A DNA stretch of 64,000 nucleotides, taken from assembly GCA_936432065.2 (NCBI GenBank), contig OW386289.2, positions 40,379,538 to 40,443,537 of the forward strand. The letters are read 5' to 3'. The notes under the pieces are model-generated. The model was not told the origin of the DNA, did no database searches, and saw only the letters and a program-made list of their open reading frames with translations. Below are positions 1 to 11,584 of this stretch, one piece after another. How positions within the stretch are numbered: the stretch's first letter is position 1; each line of letters starts with the position of its first letter. The DNA comes from Rutpela maculata (Eukaryota; Arthropoda; Insecta; Coleoptera; Cerambycidae). Both the position numbers and the translations under genes were made by a program.

Positions 1-1490
1 GTGTTTGAGGAAGTCGTGATAAAATTATGAGCTGTTTAACAACATTCGAGGGGCATTCGCATAGAAAATTTTTCGCAATTTATTTCATTTATTGTTATCT
101 CATTCATAATTTCTGGTGCCGCAAAACTCCATAAATGTATTCCAGATGTACTTTTTACTTTTAATTGTATTATATGGCGTGATTTCCTCTATTATATTTT
201 TCAAGTCGTTATTTGCAGTGCCAAATCGTAATTGTGACATTGTCAAAAAATTTATTATTAACTGTCAAACTGGATGACATTAGTGATAATTTTCCTAGGG
301 AGATTATCGGTGTGATGTTGTTCTGATTGGTTGTTTCCGCATATATGATAAGAAATGGACAAATCTAATAGGATTTCTATTTGAGCAAAAAATTTTCGTT
401 GTAAGAGACTTGGATAAGAAGTCTGGATGTGGAGGTAGTGATTTTTTTACACAAGATTATTCACGATGATATAAACTTCTCCCAAATTTTAGGTACGTTA
501 AATATTCATACTTCCAAACTCGCTTATAAAGCTGTGGCAAGAGAGGCAAATTTATTTTATCAGTCAACTGCACGAACGAATATAAAAAAAGCATTCTCCT
601 TTGCACAATATGTGTGACAATTATATCAATTTAAATTGCTCAATTGACATTATATCCTGCAATATCCCATCAATTAGAATGTTGAATTTATAATTGATTT
701 GTTTCTTCACTTCTTTTTTATCGGTTATTATTATTTTCTTCTGAGTTGTACATTTATAGTGAACTAATAAATAAAATGGGTAATATATTAACTCACACAG
801 TCTTTATGGATAACCCTGTATAAAATAATTCAAGTATTTATTTTGTTTTAAATGGAGAATTAAACACGCATCAAAATAATTTTCTTTCATAGTTGCGTTT
901 AAGACAGCCATTAATCAATCGATCTGTTCACACAAGTGTTTATAGAAAATAAAGTATAGTGTAGGTCAAATACGTTTTTAGGCCAAAAGGCCACAAGGCG
1001 TAATCACCACATAGTTGCTTAGTGCGAAAGCCATACGTTTACCTTTCCATTGGCTGGCCACCAATATTGACCTGATTTAAGTCGGTCTCAACATGGTGGG
1101 ACTCGCTAAGTACTAATCATATAACGATTTATGAATGAATGGAATAACGTAAGCGCTATGGTGTGAGCATTACCTTGAAATGATGTTAGATGCGTTGATT
1201 AAGGATTTATTTAATACCAGAAACTCTAGTTTCTGTGGATATGAATAAGTGTAAGAATAAGATAATGTTGTCGATTCTGAACTGTGTGAGCATTTCTTTT
1301 CACTGCTTTAGTATAAATAAAAAAATTGAATCCAATTATTTAATTCTTTGTAATTAGTTCAGGAAAATTAGAACATATGAAATTAATTCTTAGTAAATTT
1401 GGTTAAAAGCTTAAATAATAATGAAAATGAAAATTTAGCGCATAAAAGTGTATATTCTAGAGATCAAAATGTGAAGATTGAGCCAAATTT
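1..1490. other. AT-rich non-coding stretch
   Basis: No reading frame here resembles a known protein. Apart from a short HINE-like tail at 389-448, I see only AT-rich sequence. Near 975-1005 there is a small GGCC-rich motif (AGGCCAAAAGGCC). No promoter or RNA gene can be supported. Confidence 0.5.
389..448 (+). mobile_element. HINE-like 3' end fragment
   Basis: This matches the last ~60 bp of the family described at 15141-15830. It has the GTAAGAGACTTGGATA block, then the subterminal CTGGATGTGGAGGTAGTGAT motif. The rest of the element is absent, so this is a decayed or 5'-truncated copy. Confidence 0.7.
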
Positions 1491-1493
1491 ACT

Positions 1494-1952
1494 ATGGCAA
1501 AATATTACAATAGTACTGCAGCTTGCAGCCTGCTGCATTTTTGCTACGTCATCGGGGCAAGGCTTCAAAGTAACTTATTTTGTTCATTATCATGTGGCAG
1601 ACCATGTGTGCAATTACATTGTGGTAAGAAGCAACATGTCAGGAGAGATGCCAAAAACAAGAGTGAAGTTACGTCATTAGATTGTAGATATTTAAATGTA
1701 AATAATCAAAATCTTATTGACATACATTTTTATTACTGTGGAAAGAAGTTTGATGCGTTTGAATGTGTAAAAAACTCGATCTCTTTTACTTCAAGCGCTT
1801 TTTCTGACTCAATCGTTGTTTTTAACGTCAAAAATGAGGGACAATTATTATCAGCGACGGCAGGCATTGAAAAGTATGAAATTTTTATTAAAACGCATCA
1901 AAACCGATTTAGGGAATCTAGTTTATATTCAATGTCTAATGTCTTCTTGTAA
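1494..1952 (+). CDS. unrecognised open frame, 152 codons
   Basis: I do not recognise this protein. The frame is open for 152 codons and cysteine-rich in its first third (motifs CSLLHFC and CGRPCVQLHC). It has no clear signal peptide, membrane segment or repeat. A second frame overlaps it at 1399-1680, and both are unusually long for such AT-rich DNA. No Kozak context, splice sites or polyadenylation signal stand out, and a foldback repeat starts directly downstream. It may be a fragment of an unknown element or chance. Confidence that it is a gene is low. Confidence 0.15.
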   Translation: MAKYYNSTAACSLLHFCYVIGARLQSNLFCSLSCGRPCVQLHCGKKQHVRRDAKNKSEVTSLDCRYLNVNNQNLIDIHFYYCGKKFDAFECVKNSISFTSSAFSDSIVVFNVKNEGQLLSATAGIEKYEIFIKTHQNRFRESSLYSMSNVFL

Positions 1953-1954
1953 AT

Positions 1955-2310
1955 ATCTAGACAGTTTCTTATTTTTCACTTACCCTTAAAATCAAGGGTA
2001 GTTTTCTGATGCAAACGAACTGAAACTCCTAATTTTGTAAAAATTGCTCTAACAACCTTGCTTAAAGTTCGTACGTTAATAGTACATTACAAACCTATTA
2101 ATATGATATTATTGTTTTTACCCAAAACAATTTTACGGGAAAAACCAATAATGGCACATTATTAGATTTGTAACGTACTATTAACTTACAAAATTTGAGC
2201 AAAATCGTTTGAGCCCCTAATGAGAAATCGAAATTTTCGATTTTTTTTAATCAGTAAACTACCCTTTATCTGAAAGGTGGATGAAAAACTAAAAAACGTC
2301 TGGCGATTTT
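1955..2310. repeat. foldback, about 350 bp
   Basis: Two imperfect inverted arms face each other. GTACGTTAATAGTACATTAC near 2070 pairs with GTAACGTACTATTAAC near 2170. The outer parts (AAGGGTAGTTTTCTGAT near 1995 and the reverse complement near 2260) also pair. No coding content. Confidence 0.6.
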
Positions 2311-2345
2311 TATAAAGGGACTATAGATATCGAACTCACTTAAAC

Positions 2346-2568
2346 AATAAAATTTCACTCAGCTTTACTAATATCTGTCTACCTATTAGTGAAAGGTAGC
2401 AATGAACCATATTACCTAATATCAATTTAAAATCGGTGTAAATGTATTTAATTTCAAAAGTATGCTTTACACCGATTTCAAATTGATATTGAGTAATAAG
2501 TTACAGTCCCTTGCTACTTTCCACTAATAGGTACACAGATATTAATAAAGCTAAATGAAATTTTATTT
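2346..2568. repeat. palindromic MITE, AATAAAATTTCA ends
   Basis: A palindrome with ~95 bp arms and a short centre. The ends are AATAAAATTTCA and TGAAATTTTATTT. The arms share blocks such as CTTTACTAATATCTGT and TAATATCAATTTAAAATCGG. A second member with the same ends is at 56210-56437. Confidence 0.7.
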
Positions 2569-2829
2569 TTTACTTTTTAGAGATATTTTTTGAAGGCCGT
2601 TGGATTTTTTAAAATTTTTTCAACGTTTTCAGTAGCTTCTCTTATTTATTTAACTTCTACATATAGTACAGGAAAAGATTGAAAAACAATTACCGTAACT
2701 CGAAAAAACTTTGTGCAGACTTTAAAGTTTGGTTATAGGTTTAAAATAGGCAAAAGTACACGAAACAAGAAACTTTAGTCCGGGGGAACCTCTAGGGGGT
2801 AAAAAAAATTGAGCGTCTAGGTCACACTA

Positions 2830-4687
2830 TACAGGGTGATTCTTTTAAGGCGGCCATTAGAATATTTCCCACTTGCAGATGAAATAGACATTTGAGATTT
2901 GTAACTTACCATAGTCGACCATTGCGAGTCCGAAAATAGTAATTTCAAAATGGCGGCACTTCCGGAAATACCGGAAGTCGATACCAACTTGCTTATTTTA
3001 AATGGAACACCCTATATATTTTGGACTTTTCGAAATAATCATAAAATTCTGAGTCAAAACATGTACACCCTATATCTAAAACGAGCAGTTTCGGAGATAT
3101 TTGACATTTCATAAAAAAATTGACAGGTGTAATGGTTTGCAAGTACCGTTATAACATTCTTCGTGTAGGAGAGCCTTATTTGCTCTTTGGTACGTAGAAA
3201 GAACACAAGATGAGCTACTCTCTGCAATAAAAATAGATTCCAAAATAGTATACCAAGTGTTTTATTTTTCACGTTACATTTTGTCAAATTCAAACCTCAA
3301 AGACTTTTTTTATTTCAAATGGAACACCCTGTATTTTTTCACATCAAATTATGTTAAATTAAATTCCCTTTTTTCTAGTATAAGCATTGTAAGGGTTAAA
3401 GTTACAACTTTTCGAAATATTGGCGATTTTCTTAAATGTTAAATTTTTAATAAAAATTGCCATCAACTTACCCATGATTAGAAACAATCATTAATGTCAG
3501 TCATTCTTTTATGTTAAAAAAACGTCAGCACGTTTAGTTACACCCACGAAGACTTTTAGATTTGTTTATTATTTATGGAGAATGTAATAAAGTAATACCA
3601 AGAACATGTAACACATTTGCTACTCGATACCCACAAGAACAGAAACCATCCACCATACACTGTAAAACGCATATTGGATAATTTTAGAATATTTGGCTCT
3701 GTCAAATAGCACGTGCCAAATTTCATTATGACAATCGATGTAGTATTAAATTTGAGGTGGACTTATAACAGCATGTCCTATATCTAACACATTACTTTTT
3801 GAATTATTCGCAAGTTTTTGTTGAAAATTATAATTTATCCAAAAAAACGTAGAAGCCTATGAAACAATTGAAACAATAAAATGGGTATCGAGTAGCAAAT
3901 GTGTTACATGTTCTTGGTATTATTACTTTATCACATTCTCCATAAATAATAAACAAATCTAAAAGTCTTCGTGGGTGTAATTTAAACGTGCTGGTATTTT
4001 TTAACAAAAGAGAGTGACTGACATTAATGATTGTTTCTAATCATAGGTAAGTTGATGGCAATTTTTACTAAAAATTCTTGGACATTTAAGAAAATCGCCA
4101 ATATTTCGAGAAGTTGTGACTGTAACCCTTACAATACTAGAAAAAAGGGAATTTAATTTAACATAATTTGACGTAAAAAAATACAGGGTGTTCCATTTGA
4201 AATAAAAAAGTTTTTGAGGTTTTACTTTGACAAAATGTAACGTGAAAAATAAAACACTTGGTATACTACTTTGGAGTCTATTATCTTTGTAGATAGTAGC
4301 TCATCTTGTGTTCTTTCTACGTACCAAAGAGCAAATAAGGATCTCCTACACGAAGAGAGTTATAACGGTTCTTGGAAACCATTGCACCTGTCAATTTTTT
4401 TATAAAATGTCAAATATCTCCGAAACTTCTCGGTTTAGGTATAGGGTGTGCTACATGTCTTGACTCAAAATTTTATGGTCATTTCCAAAAGTCGAAAATA
4501 TATAGGGTGTTCGGTTTAAAATAAAAAGTTGGTATCGACTTCCGGTATTTCCGGAAGTGCCGCCATTTTTAAATTATTATTTTCAGACTCGCAATGGTCG
4601 ACTAGAGTAGGGTACCAAATCTCAAATGGCTATCTCATCTGCAAGTGGGAAATATTCTAATGGCCGCCTTAAAAGAATCACCCTATA
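2830..4687. repeat. 1.86 kb giant foldback palindrome
   Basis: The arms at 2830-3632 and 3883-4687 are near-exact reverse complements of about 800 bp, around a ~250 bp unpaired centre. The ends read TATACAGGGTGATTC on both sides, next to apparent TA target bases. Inside each arm are further end-like motifs: TGGAACACCCTATATA near 3005 and TGGAACACCCTGTA near 3320. The arms may therefore be mosaics of several elements. Open frames of 60-80 codons inside are by-products. The centre (3633-3882) has no recognisable coding sequence. Confidence 0.9.
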
Positions 4688-4689
4688 TA

Positions 4690-5460
4690 TTAACGAAACA
4701 CAGTATATGGGAATATATTCTTTTGATTACTGACTACTTACATTAACAATATTGTGACGTTTTTATTAAAAAAAAAATGTGAAAAAGAACATTGTTTCTG
4801 TCACAACTTCTTGATTTTTATGCTATAAAAATAGGAAATCGTTTGAAAGGCTAATTAATAGTTCATCATTTTGTTTATTAGCGTTTTTAGCTTAAGTGCT
4901 ATCGTTTCTGAGATAGTTAACATTTAAACTAAATACTTCGTCTTATAAATGTTCGGACGCCACCTTTAGACTTCCAGACCTCCAAAACAATTAACTCTAC
5001 AAAAATTGGAAAAAAACGAAATTCATCCTTAATTTAGTAGCTTTCTTATTTGTATCTAGCATGTTTTTGCTCAATGTAATACCTTTCGAGTTATTTGAGG
5101 AAAGCTTATTTGAAATACCACTTTTTCAAGCTAAAATCCCAAATTTTCTAGTAGTTATGACTTAAATCTATCAATTGATATGAAAAGTTGCATAGAACCT
5201 GTTCTTCTGAAAATTTAATTCTCTCTCAGCTCCAATGTTTTGTTTTTTTTTTTTTTTAATTGCCACCCTATAAATTAGCAAGCCCTCGCATAATATAGAA
5301 ACTTCTTTTTTTATGCATTTATTATTAAGCTGCCAAAAATGAACGAGATTTAATTCATATGACATTCCGAAATTAAAACCTCTAGAATTTCGGTCAATTA
5401 TTGCTATCAAATTAACTTTAAAAATACCAAATTAAGGATAATTTTGTCAGAAAAGCTTGG
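4690..5460. other. no gene seen; AT-rich
   Basis: AT-rich DNA with T and A runs. The minus-strand frame at 5171-5410 is low in complexity and resembles nothing I know. The right border is the element end described next. Confidence 0.4.
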
Positions 5461-5505
5461 GGCCCCGGGCAACTGCCCGAATTGCCCGGGCATAGCCACG
5501 CCTCT
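5461..5505 (-). mobile_element. hAT-like transposon end
   Basis: Read on the minus strand, it starts CAGAGGCGTGGCTATGCC and continues into a GC-rich hairpin of CCCGGGCAATTCGGGCAG type. CAGAGGCG starts are typical of hAT superfamily ends. No partner end is visible, so the body is truncated or unrecognised. Confidence 0.45.
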
Positions 5506-5512
5506 GTGTAAA

Positions 5513-5970
5513 ACATATGTTTATTATAATACTGAAAAAGTATAAAGCGTGAAAAAAAGTAACATTATTTCATTGTGGCGTTTGGCTGAATCATAAGAAT
5601 ACATTGAAAATTTTAGGAACGTCAAATTATAGATTTGTGTTTTGACGCTAATTCTAAAATTTACTTAATTTTAAATATAGAAACTCATGTATAAAGTGTA
5701 TATTTTTCACTCATGGAATTGCCGAAAATGAGTCGTGCATATAGTGTTATTTATTTCACGAATGGGAAGTTTGACAATTCCGCGACTGAAAAGAGACACT
5801 CCATGTATCAGTTTCATGCAACATTTTTCTACGACTTCTCAATTTCCATATCTAAATAAATAAATTTCAGAATTAACTAAAGACACAAATCTATAATTTG
5901 ACCACCAGAGTGAAATAACGTTACTTCTTTTCACGCTTTTTACTTTTTTACTATTACCATAAACATATGT
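5513..5970. repeat. foldback, about 460 bp
   Basis: Inverted arms begin with ACATATGTTTAT and share AAAGCGTGAAAA and TCAAATTATAGATTTGTGT. The centre, roughly 5720-5800, is unpaired. No coding sequence. Confidence 0.75.
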
Positions 5971-6845
5971 TATACGTATTATTGTAATGTTGCTAAATCT
6001 CGTTTCCGACTTATGTCGGCAACAAGGTCATTGAGATTGCAGTCAAGAGAAAAATATTGAACAGACAGCTCCTAGCATATAATAGTCACTAATTCCTCAA
6101 CGAAGAATCCTTGGAAACACGACTATCTATATCCAAACAAATTAATGCGAAGGATCAATCGATAAGAAAAATATATTTGTGATTAGGCATAGAAAATGTC
6201 TAATTAATACTATGCATTTGATGTTAACCAGACTTAAACCATGTAATTTTACATGGCTTCTATGTGAAGTATTTGACCTCATGTCATAATAACTGAGTTC
6301 ACCTCCAAATGCAACAATGCAGTTTTAGCCCCTTTGAATCAATAGTAAAACAGTTGCTAATGAATTGAGAAATCATAAGACATTCTTACATACTCCGACA
6401 AGATTTAATACGAATATTTCACTCTCATAACATATAAGCCAATGATATCCCAATCTTTGGTCCATTTGGCCAATCAAATATCATTATTAGCAACAAAAGA
6501 GCTTTTGACAGCACTGATAGAACACCAGCATATAATTTTCTCGCTGTAATACACCGCATACAGTTTTATCGCTGTAAAACGTGTTGTACCCCCGTCATGT
6601 TCTACTATATGAAACATTCTTCCGAAATACCACTCGTGCAGTTAAATTTGATCTTAAATTTTTCTTGAGCTATGTTGCCCAAAGTATTACAATTCGTACA
6701 AATTGGACAGTTTCTTTTCAAAGTAAAACACTGTCAATTTACACTTTCTATAATTAGGCAACCACGATGTAGAAAAATACCGTTAAAACTATAAATACTA
6801 GTGATATATCGATCACAAACTGTCAATATTTCTAGTATGTCTTTG
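5971..6845. other. no gene seen
   Basis: AT-rich DNA. No frame has a recognisable protein motif, and no repeat here was found elsewhere in the window. Confidence 0.4.
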
Positions 6846-8845
6846 TATACAGGGCGTCCCAGAACATGTCGGTAATCTCTCGGAAGCGTAAATTCTAGGT
6901 AAAAATAACACCATACGTTTATGTAACTTTTCTCGATAGGATGCAGACCTACTGAAATATTTATCCCTGAACACGGAAAAGAGGTTTTTTGATGGTAACT
7001 ATTTTGCTGCTTGACCTCCTCGATCACCTGATTTAAATCCTTTACATTTTTATCTGCGGAGACACCTCAAAAACTTAGCTTATTCAACCCCAACAAAGAC
7101 TAGGCAGAAGCTAAAATGAATCACGTTTCACTGCGAAACAATGCTGAGGTATTGTGGCAATCTTCAGTTCGTTAGGCCCAGTAGTGTATTCGCCTGCGAG
7201 GAACTCTTATTGAACGTTGCTATTATTTTTTAAATAAAAACCAGAAACTTTCAATTCTGCTTTACGCCATGTGCCAGTGAAGTAATAATACATTTTTCTT
7301 GAGAAAAATACAATGTAATGCAATAATTAAAATAAAAATTACTTCTTAACGTTCAACATCGTTTTTCTGGAAAACTGTTCGTTTTAGCAATTTCAACAAA
7401 GAGTACCTTTTTTCATTCGTATGCTGTGAGAAATCGATGACATACGTATTTTAAAGAAAACATTTTACAGGCCTTGAAAATTGGCGTAAAATGTTTTGAA
7501 GGTAGTTCACACCCGGCCTCCTTGATCTGTTATTAAAACAACAAATTTGACCATCATAAGGGCGTCTATTTAGAGTAAGTATAACCGAAATTAGATCAAA
7601 TTATATAAAGTGGGCAATTCTCCAATAAAAGTGGAATTTTATACTATAAAAATACAGAAAAAAAAGGTTGTAAGTTAACGTTTATCTGTATGTTATTTAG
7701 GTGGATAAGGGCGGACATATTATTGTCACAAAACGGCAATTTACTTATGGAAATCTTAAATTTTGTCATATATGTATATTTTTTTTTCCAGGGGATTAAC
7801 TTTAAGAACAGGGTAAATGACTGATAAGGATGAATTATATAAAACATAAACTTTCATCCGTCGTTTTAATCTACATATCTCTTTTTTTCAGCTTTATTTT
7901 TCTTCTTTGATATTTATTTTTGAATTAGCTTGGATTTTTGTCGTTGCCACTTCAACAAAGTAAATTTTGCATGTCTTTGCATGACAAAGAACCTTGATAA
8001 CATTTTGCGTCAAAATTGTTATAAAGCACTGTTTACCTAAAATGCGATATTTAACATGGTTTAGCGACCACCTAGTATGTCATATGCTATGTATAGCCCA
8101 GAATATTTACTGTGCTGTTTTACAAATCTACCAAATTTTAATTCAAAATTTTGAATTTAACACAAGTAGTGTTTACAAGAAAAAAGTCTAAAAGCAGACA
8201 GACATTTTTTTTATATTTCAGCTCGAGGTATCAAAATTTGTTTTCTGACACTTAATAAATATAACAAAAAGAGGGAAGTTATCCTTGAAAAACACGCTTT
8301 ATTTTTACACTAAACTTAAATTCAGACCAAGAGAATGATTGACAAACATATTACAGTTTTTATAAGTGTTTAAAAAGAACTATTTGCAAAATTCATTTGT
8401 TCCTGATAGGGATCTGTACAGCCGGTGCAATAAGTGAGCTGATGAATCTATCAGGTCGTAGGAACTTGCAAAACGCTGTTTTCTGTTACACACATACATA
8501 AGATTACATACCAGGGAAATGATTTTTTTTGTTAATCTGGACGCTGTATCTTTTTTTTTAATAATCCCATATGTGGTGGAATGGTGTACGTTCTTATTAG
8601 TGCTTTTACTGTTTACATTATTAGCAGACAATTGGAGCAAAATTGTATATAATATGGGGAATAATCTCAAATTACATAAAATTCTTCCTTTAGCAAAGAA
8701 ACACCTAAGTAGTAAAAAAGTTATTATTGAAAAACTGCTTTTTCCTCTGTATTTTCAGGTAGGTGCATCCTATTGAAAAAAGTTATATTTACCTAAAACT
8801 TACGATCTCGAAGCATTGTCCACATGTTCTGGTGCACCCCGTATA
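6846..8845 (+). mobile_element. mariner/Tc1-like element, 2.0 kb
   Basis: It is bounded by inverted ends of about 100 bp. The left end starts TATACAGGGCGTCCC at 6846. The right end, read in reverse, starts TATACGGGGTGCACC at 8845. Both share AACATGT and the AGGATGCA...CCTAC block. TA flanks fit the Tc1/mariner superfamily. A broken transposase C-terminus lies just inside the left end. The remaining ~1.5 kb (7240-8750) is AT-rich with no recognisable coding sequence, so the element is defective. Confidence 0.75.
7009..7233 (+). pseudogene. mariner-like transposase C-terminus
   Basis: This is the C-terminal end of a DDE/D transposase, which would cut and join transposon ends in the nucleus. 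The reading frame gives PPRSPDLNPLHFYL followed by RRHLKNLAYSTP. That is the family block around the last catalytic acidic residue (usually NPLDFYLWG). In this copy that aspartate is replaced by histidine. Stops follow, for example within QKLK-stop. A diverged tail, CIRLRGTLIERC, matches the usual end of these proteins. The N-terminal DNA-binding half and the first two catalytic residues are missing. Placement next to the TIR fits an internally deleted copy. Certain as a fossil, no function expected. Confidence 0.85.
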
Positions 8846-9835
8846 TTTTTATTAATCGATTCTCCAACGTTAAAGTATTTTAAGTGCATTTACTTGAGTT
8901 GTGTAATGTGTATATGTTCAATCTCAATCAGAATAGATAAATTTCGTACCAAATATTCAAAATTTAAATTATTGCTGAATACCCAAATTATTATCTTCAA
9001 TGGCAAGGGAAATACACAATTTTTTTCCGAATTAAAAGTCACCTACATTTTTCGAGGTGTATCAAATAAGCCATGAATAAGTGCATAAAATTATTCACCT
9101 GTTAGTTAACTAACCATACATTTCTTTCCACGATCAGTTGTGATAAGATACTGTATCACCTTGTACATTACAGTTAAGTCTAGGGGCAGTAAAATTTTAC
9201 AATAGAATAACGTATTTTATTGATACATTCGGACGAGCTCTCATTGTTTTTACGTGGTTAGATGTTCGAGCAAGCAGCAAGTCTTAAGTCTTTCGACTGT
9301 GGTGGAAGGAAGGAGAGCACAGAGTGTGCTGTAGATCCAGACAGGTGGGAGTAGTAGTAGGGGAAATCGTAGTGTGTCGGGCAATGAACTCGTGGTCCCA
9401 ATGTTGACATCCCGGTTAAGGCAACATTTCTTCGTCTATACACAGCAAAGTGCCATTCATTGTCCTTGTTTCGACCACTTGAATTATTTGTCAAAACTAA
9501 GTTCGCTTCCTTCAGCCTTCTAAGGATATTATAGTGGTACAAATATTTCATTGCATGAATTTGATAATTGCATGTAAATATCAGGAAATTTGGTATTATA
9601 AATTCATTATAAATATAAATTAATAAAGTATTCAATAAATAGTTGGCTAAAAATTTGAACGTAATTGGATTTCTGAAGATTCCTTTTACGTTTATACAAT
9701 CTATAGGTCATATCACTTAATGATGCTTCAGTTTTTAAATAATAGGATAATAGACTAGAATTAGTTTCATTTGTGCTACAAAAGTGTACAGTAATAGACA
9801 ATTTAGTGACAGAAATCTAGAAAAAGGTTGACAGT
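8846..9835. other. unassigned; weak minus-strand frame
   Basis: The minus-strand frame at 9258-9635 (125 codons) is the only notable feature. Its second half is less AT-rich than its surroundings and contains VYRRRNVALTGMSTLGPRV. I do not recognise it. It could be a retroelement fragment or chance. No other gene is supported in this stretch. Confidence 0.3.
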
Positions 9836-10325
9836 ATAGTCCAGTCAACGAAAGAGTTGTAGAGGACATTGCGGGGGGGAAATTTTTTCTCTTCAGGTGT
9901 GTTAGTTAGGAGGTAAACATTCTAAAAGTCCCCACATACAAAATTTTTTCATTGTGAGAGACTTGGATAGAAAATCTTCAGGGGGGAAGGGAGTGGAAAG
10001 GTCCTTTTTTTCGATTCTTCTGTTATAACTCGGAAACGATGCGTCGTACGCAAAAAAGTAATCTGTGCAAAATTAAACACAATTAAACTTCCTACAAGAA
10101 TTTCTATACTCATTTTCTTCCTAAGTGTTATAGTTTCCGAGATATTCGCCAGTGAGAATCGATAATTAATAAATAAATTAATTTAGGTACACGGAATTTC
10201 TTTCTCTATCAAAGCGGTTTACCGTGGTTTGCTAATAAATCACAGTCATAAAACAATCTTTATTTTACAACACTCGACGTATTTACATATGTAATATTTT
10301 GTCACAATCTATAAATTTTTTTTAA

Positions 10326-10858
10326 TATACAGTGTGACTCACTTAAAATGAGGACACCCTTATAACTTTTTTATTTTGTTTCCGATTTGAATCTTTTACT
10401 GAAGTATATAACAAATTAGAACCTATTTATGATCAGAAAAATATTCGCCTGCTATAAAGACAAAGCCAACTGCGGTACCAAAATATGGGGGGAAAATAAA
10501 AACATTTTGAATGTTAAAAATTCTAAAAAAATGCATCGGATGGGCGCCAAAAACGTACACACACCAAAATTTTATTTAGTTATTGATGGGGGATTTCTCA
10601 TACATAAGCTCATCTGGCAAAGGGGATCCTCAGTTTCCGCAATTCGTGGTGGATGCGTGAAATTCATCAAGACCCACTAATATGATTTTTAATTTTTTTC
10701 CGCATATTTTGGTACCTTAGGTGGCTTTGTAGCAGGCGAATGTTTTCTGGTTATAAGTAGATCCTAATTTGTTCTATACTTCAGTAAAATTTGATTCAAA
10801 TCGGAAATAAAGTAAAAAGTTATAAGGGTGTCTTCATGTTCAGTGAACCATAGTGTAT
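10326..10858. repeat. inner palindrome with TATACAG ends
   Basis: The left end reads TATACAGTGTGACTCAC. The right end in reverse reads TATACACTATGGTTCAC. Arms of ~175 bp pair through AATGAGGACACCCTTATAAC and CGCCTGCTA blocks. The unpaired centre (about 10502-10687) is protein-like (see 10531-10680). It sits at the symmetry centre of the outer palindrome. Confidence 0.85.
10531..10680 (+). pseudogene. captured coding fragment (VIDGG..LIHKLIW)
   Basis: The unpaired centre of the inner palindrome is an open frame from ATG at 10531 to TAA at 10678. It includes FYLVIDGGFLIHKLIWQRG followed by a cysteine-containing tail. The DGGxLLHxxxW pattern recalls the start of uncharacterised arthropod and cnidarian proteins found in repeated sequence. 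A PIN/FEN-type nuclease relation is possible but unproven. In the same frame the ORF extends upstream into the left arm (10429), so the codons before 10531 are arm sequence. Only about 50 codons of non-arm sequence remain, so it is a fragment. The family assignment is inference from memory of the motif. Confidence 0.45.
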
Positions 10859-11584
10859 ATTTAAGGAAATGTATAGATTTCGACAACATATTACGCTAGT
10901 AAATACGTCGAGTGTTGTAGAATAAATATTGTTTTGTGATTGTGATTTATTAGCAGACCACGGTAAACCGCTTTGAGAGAAAAATTCCATGCCTAATTAA
11001 TTCTTTATTAATTATCGATTTTCACTGGAGAATATCTCGGACACTATAACACATAGGAAGCAAATGAATATATACATTCTTGTAGGAAATTTAATTGCAT
11101 AGTTCACCTTTTTTTTTTCGTATGACGCATCGTTTTCGATTTATAAGCGAATAAATGAAAAAGGGATATTTCCACCCCCCACCCCCCACCTCCCCTGAAG
11201 CGGCGGGGACTTTTAGTATGTTTACCTCCTAACTACCCTTAACATATTCCGGAAGAGGAAAATTCTCCGGCCTCCCCCGCAATTTGCCCCCTTTTGGGCA
11301 TTCATTGATTGGACTAGTATTTTCAGTATTCTTTGTTCAAAAATAAATTAGGCCAAAAACCGGCCTTATGGCCCCTTCTCCAATTTACGAAAATTTCTTT
11401 TAATATTACCTTTGCTAAATCCAAGAGAAAAATTTTACAAAAGAGTTATTGATAATATTGATAATCTATAGATATTTCTATGGAGAATACAAAAGGTAAG
11501 TTGAGGTTTCACTTTCTACCTATTAAAAAATTCTTAAATACAGCAAATATCATCCTTGAAAATTCACCTTTTTTCATTACATCA

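Larger units (their letters stand above)
9836..11320. repeat. outer palindrome, 1.48 kb
   Basis: Arms at 9836-10325 and 10859-11320 pair with each other. Shared blocks include AGTCCCC, AACGATGCGTCGTACG and CGGTTTACCGTGGT. Its centre is occupied by a second palindrome (10326-10858). The left arm carries a 44 bp HINE-like patch at 9933-9976 that the right arm lacks. Where the right arm has only a few bases (GCCGC in arm orientation), the left has this patch. Confidence 0.85.

Noticed and set aside
3054..3442. Overlapping 61-79 codon frames on both strands
   Set aside because: They lie in the arm of the giant palindrome, are mirrored in the other arm, and show no protein motif.
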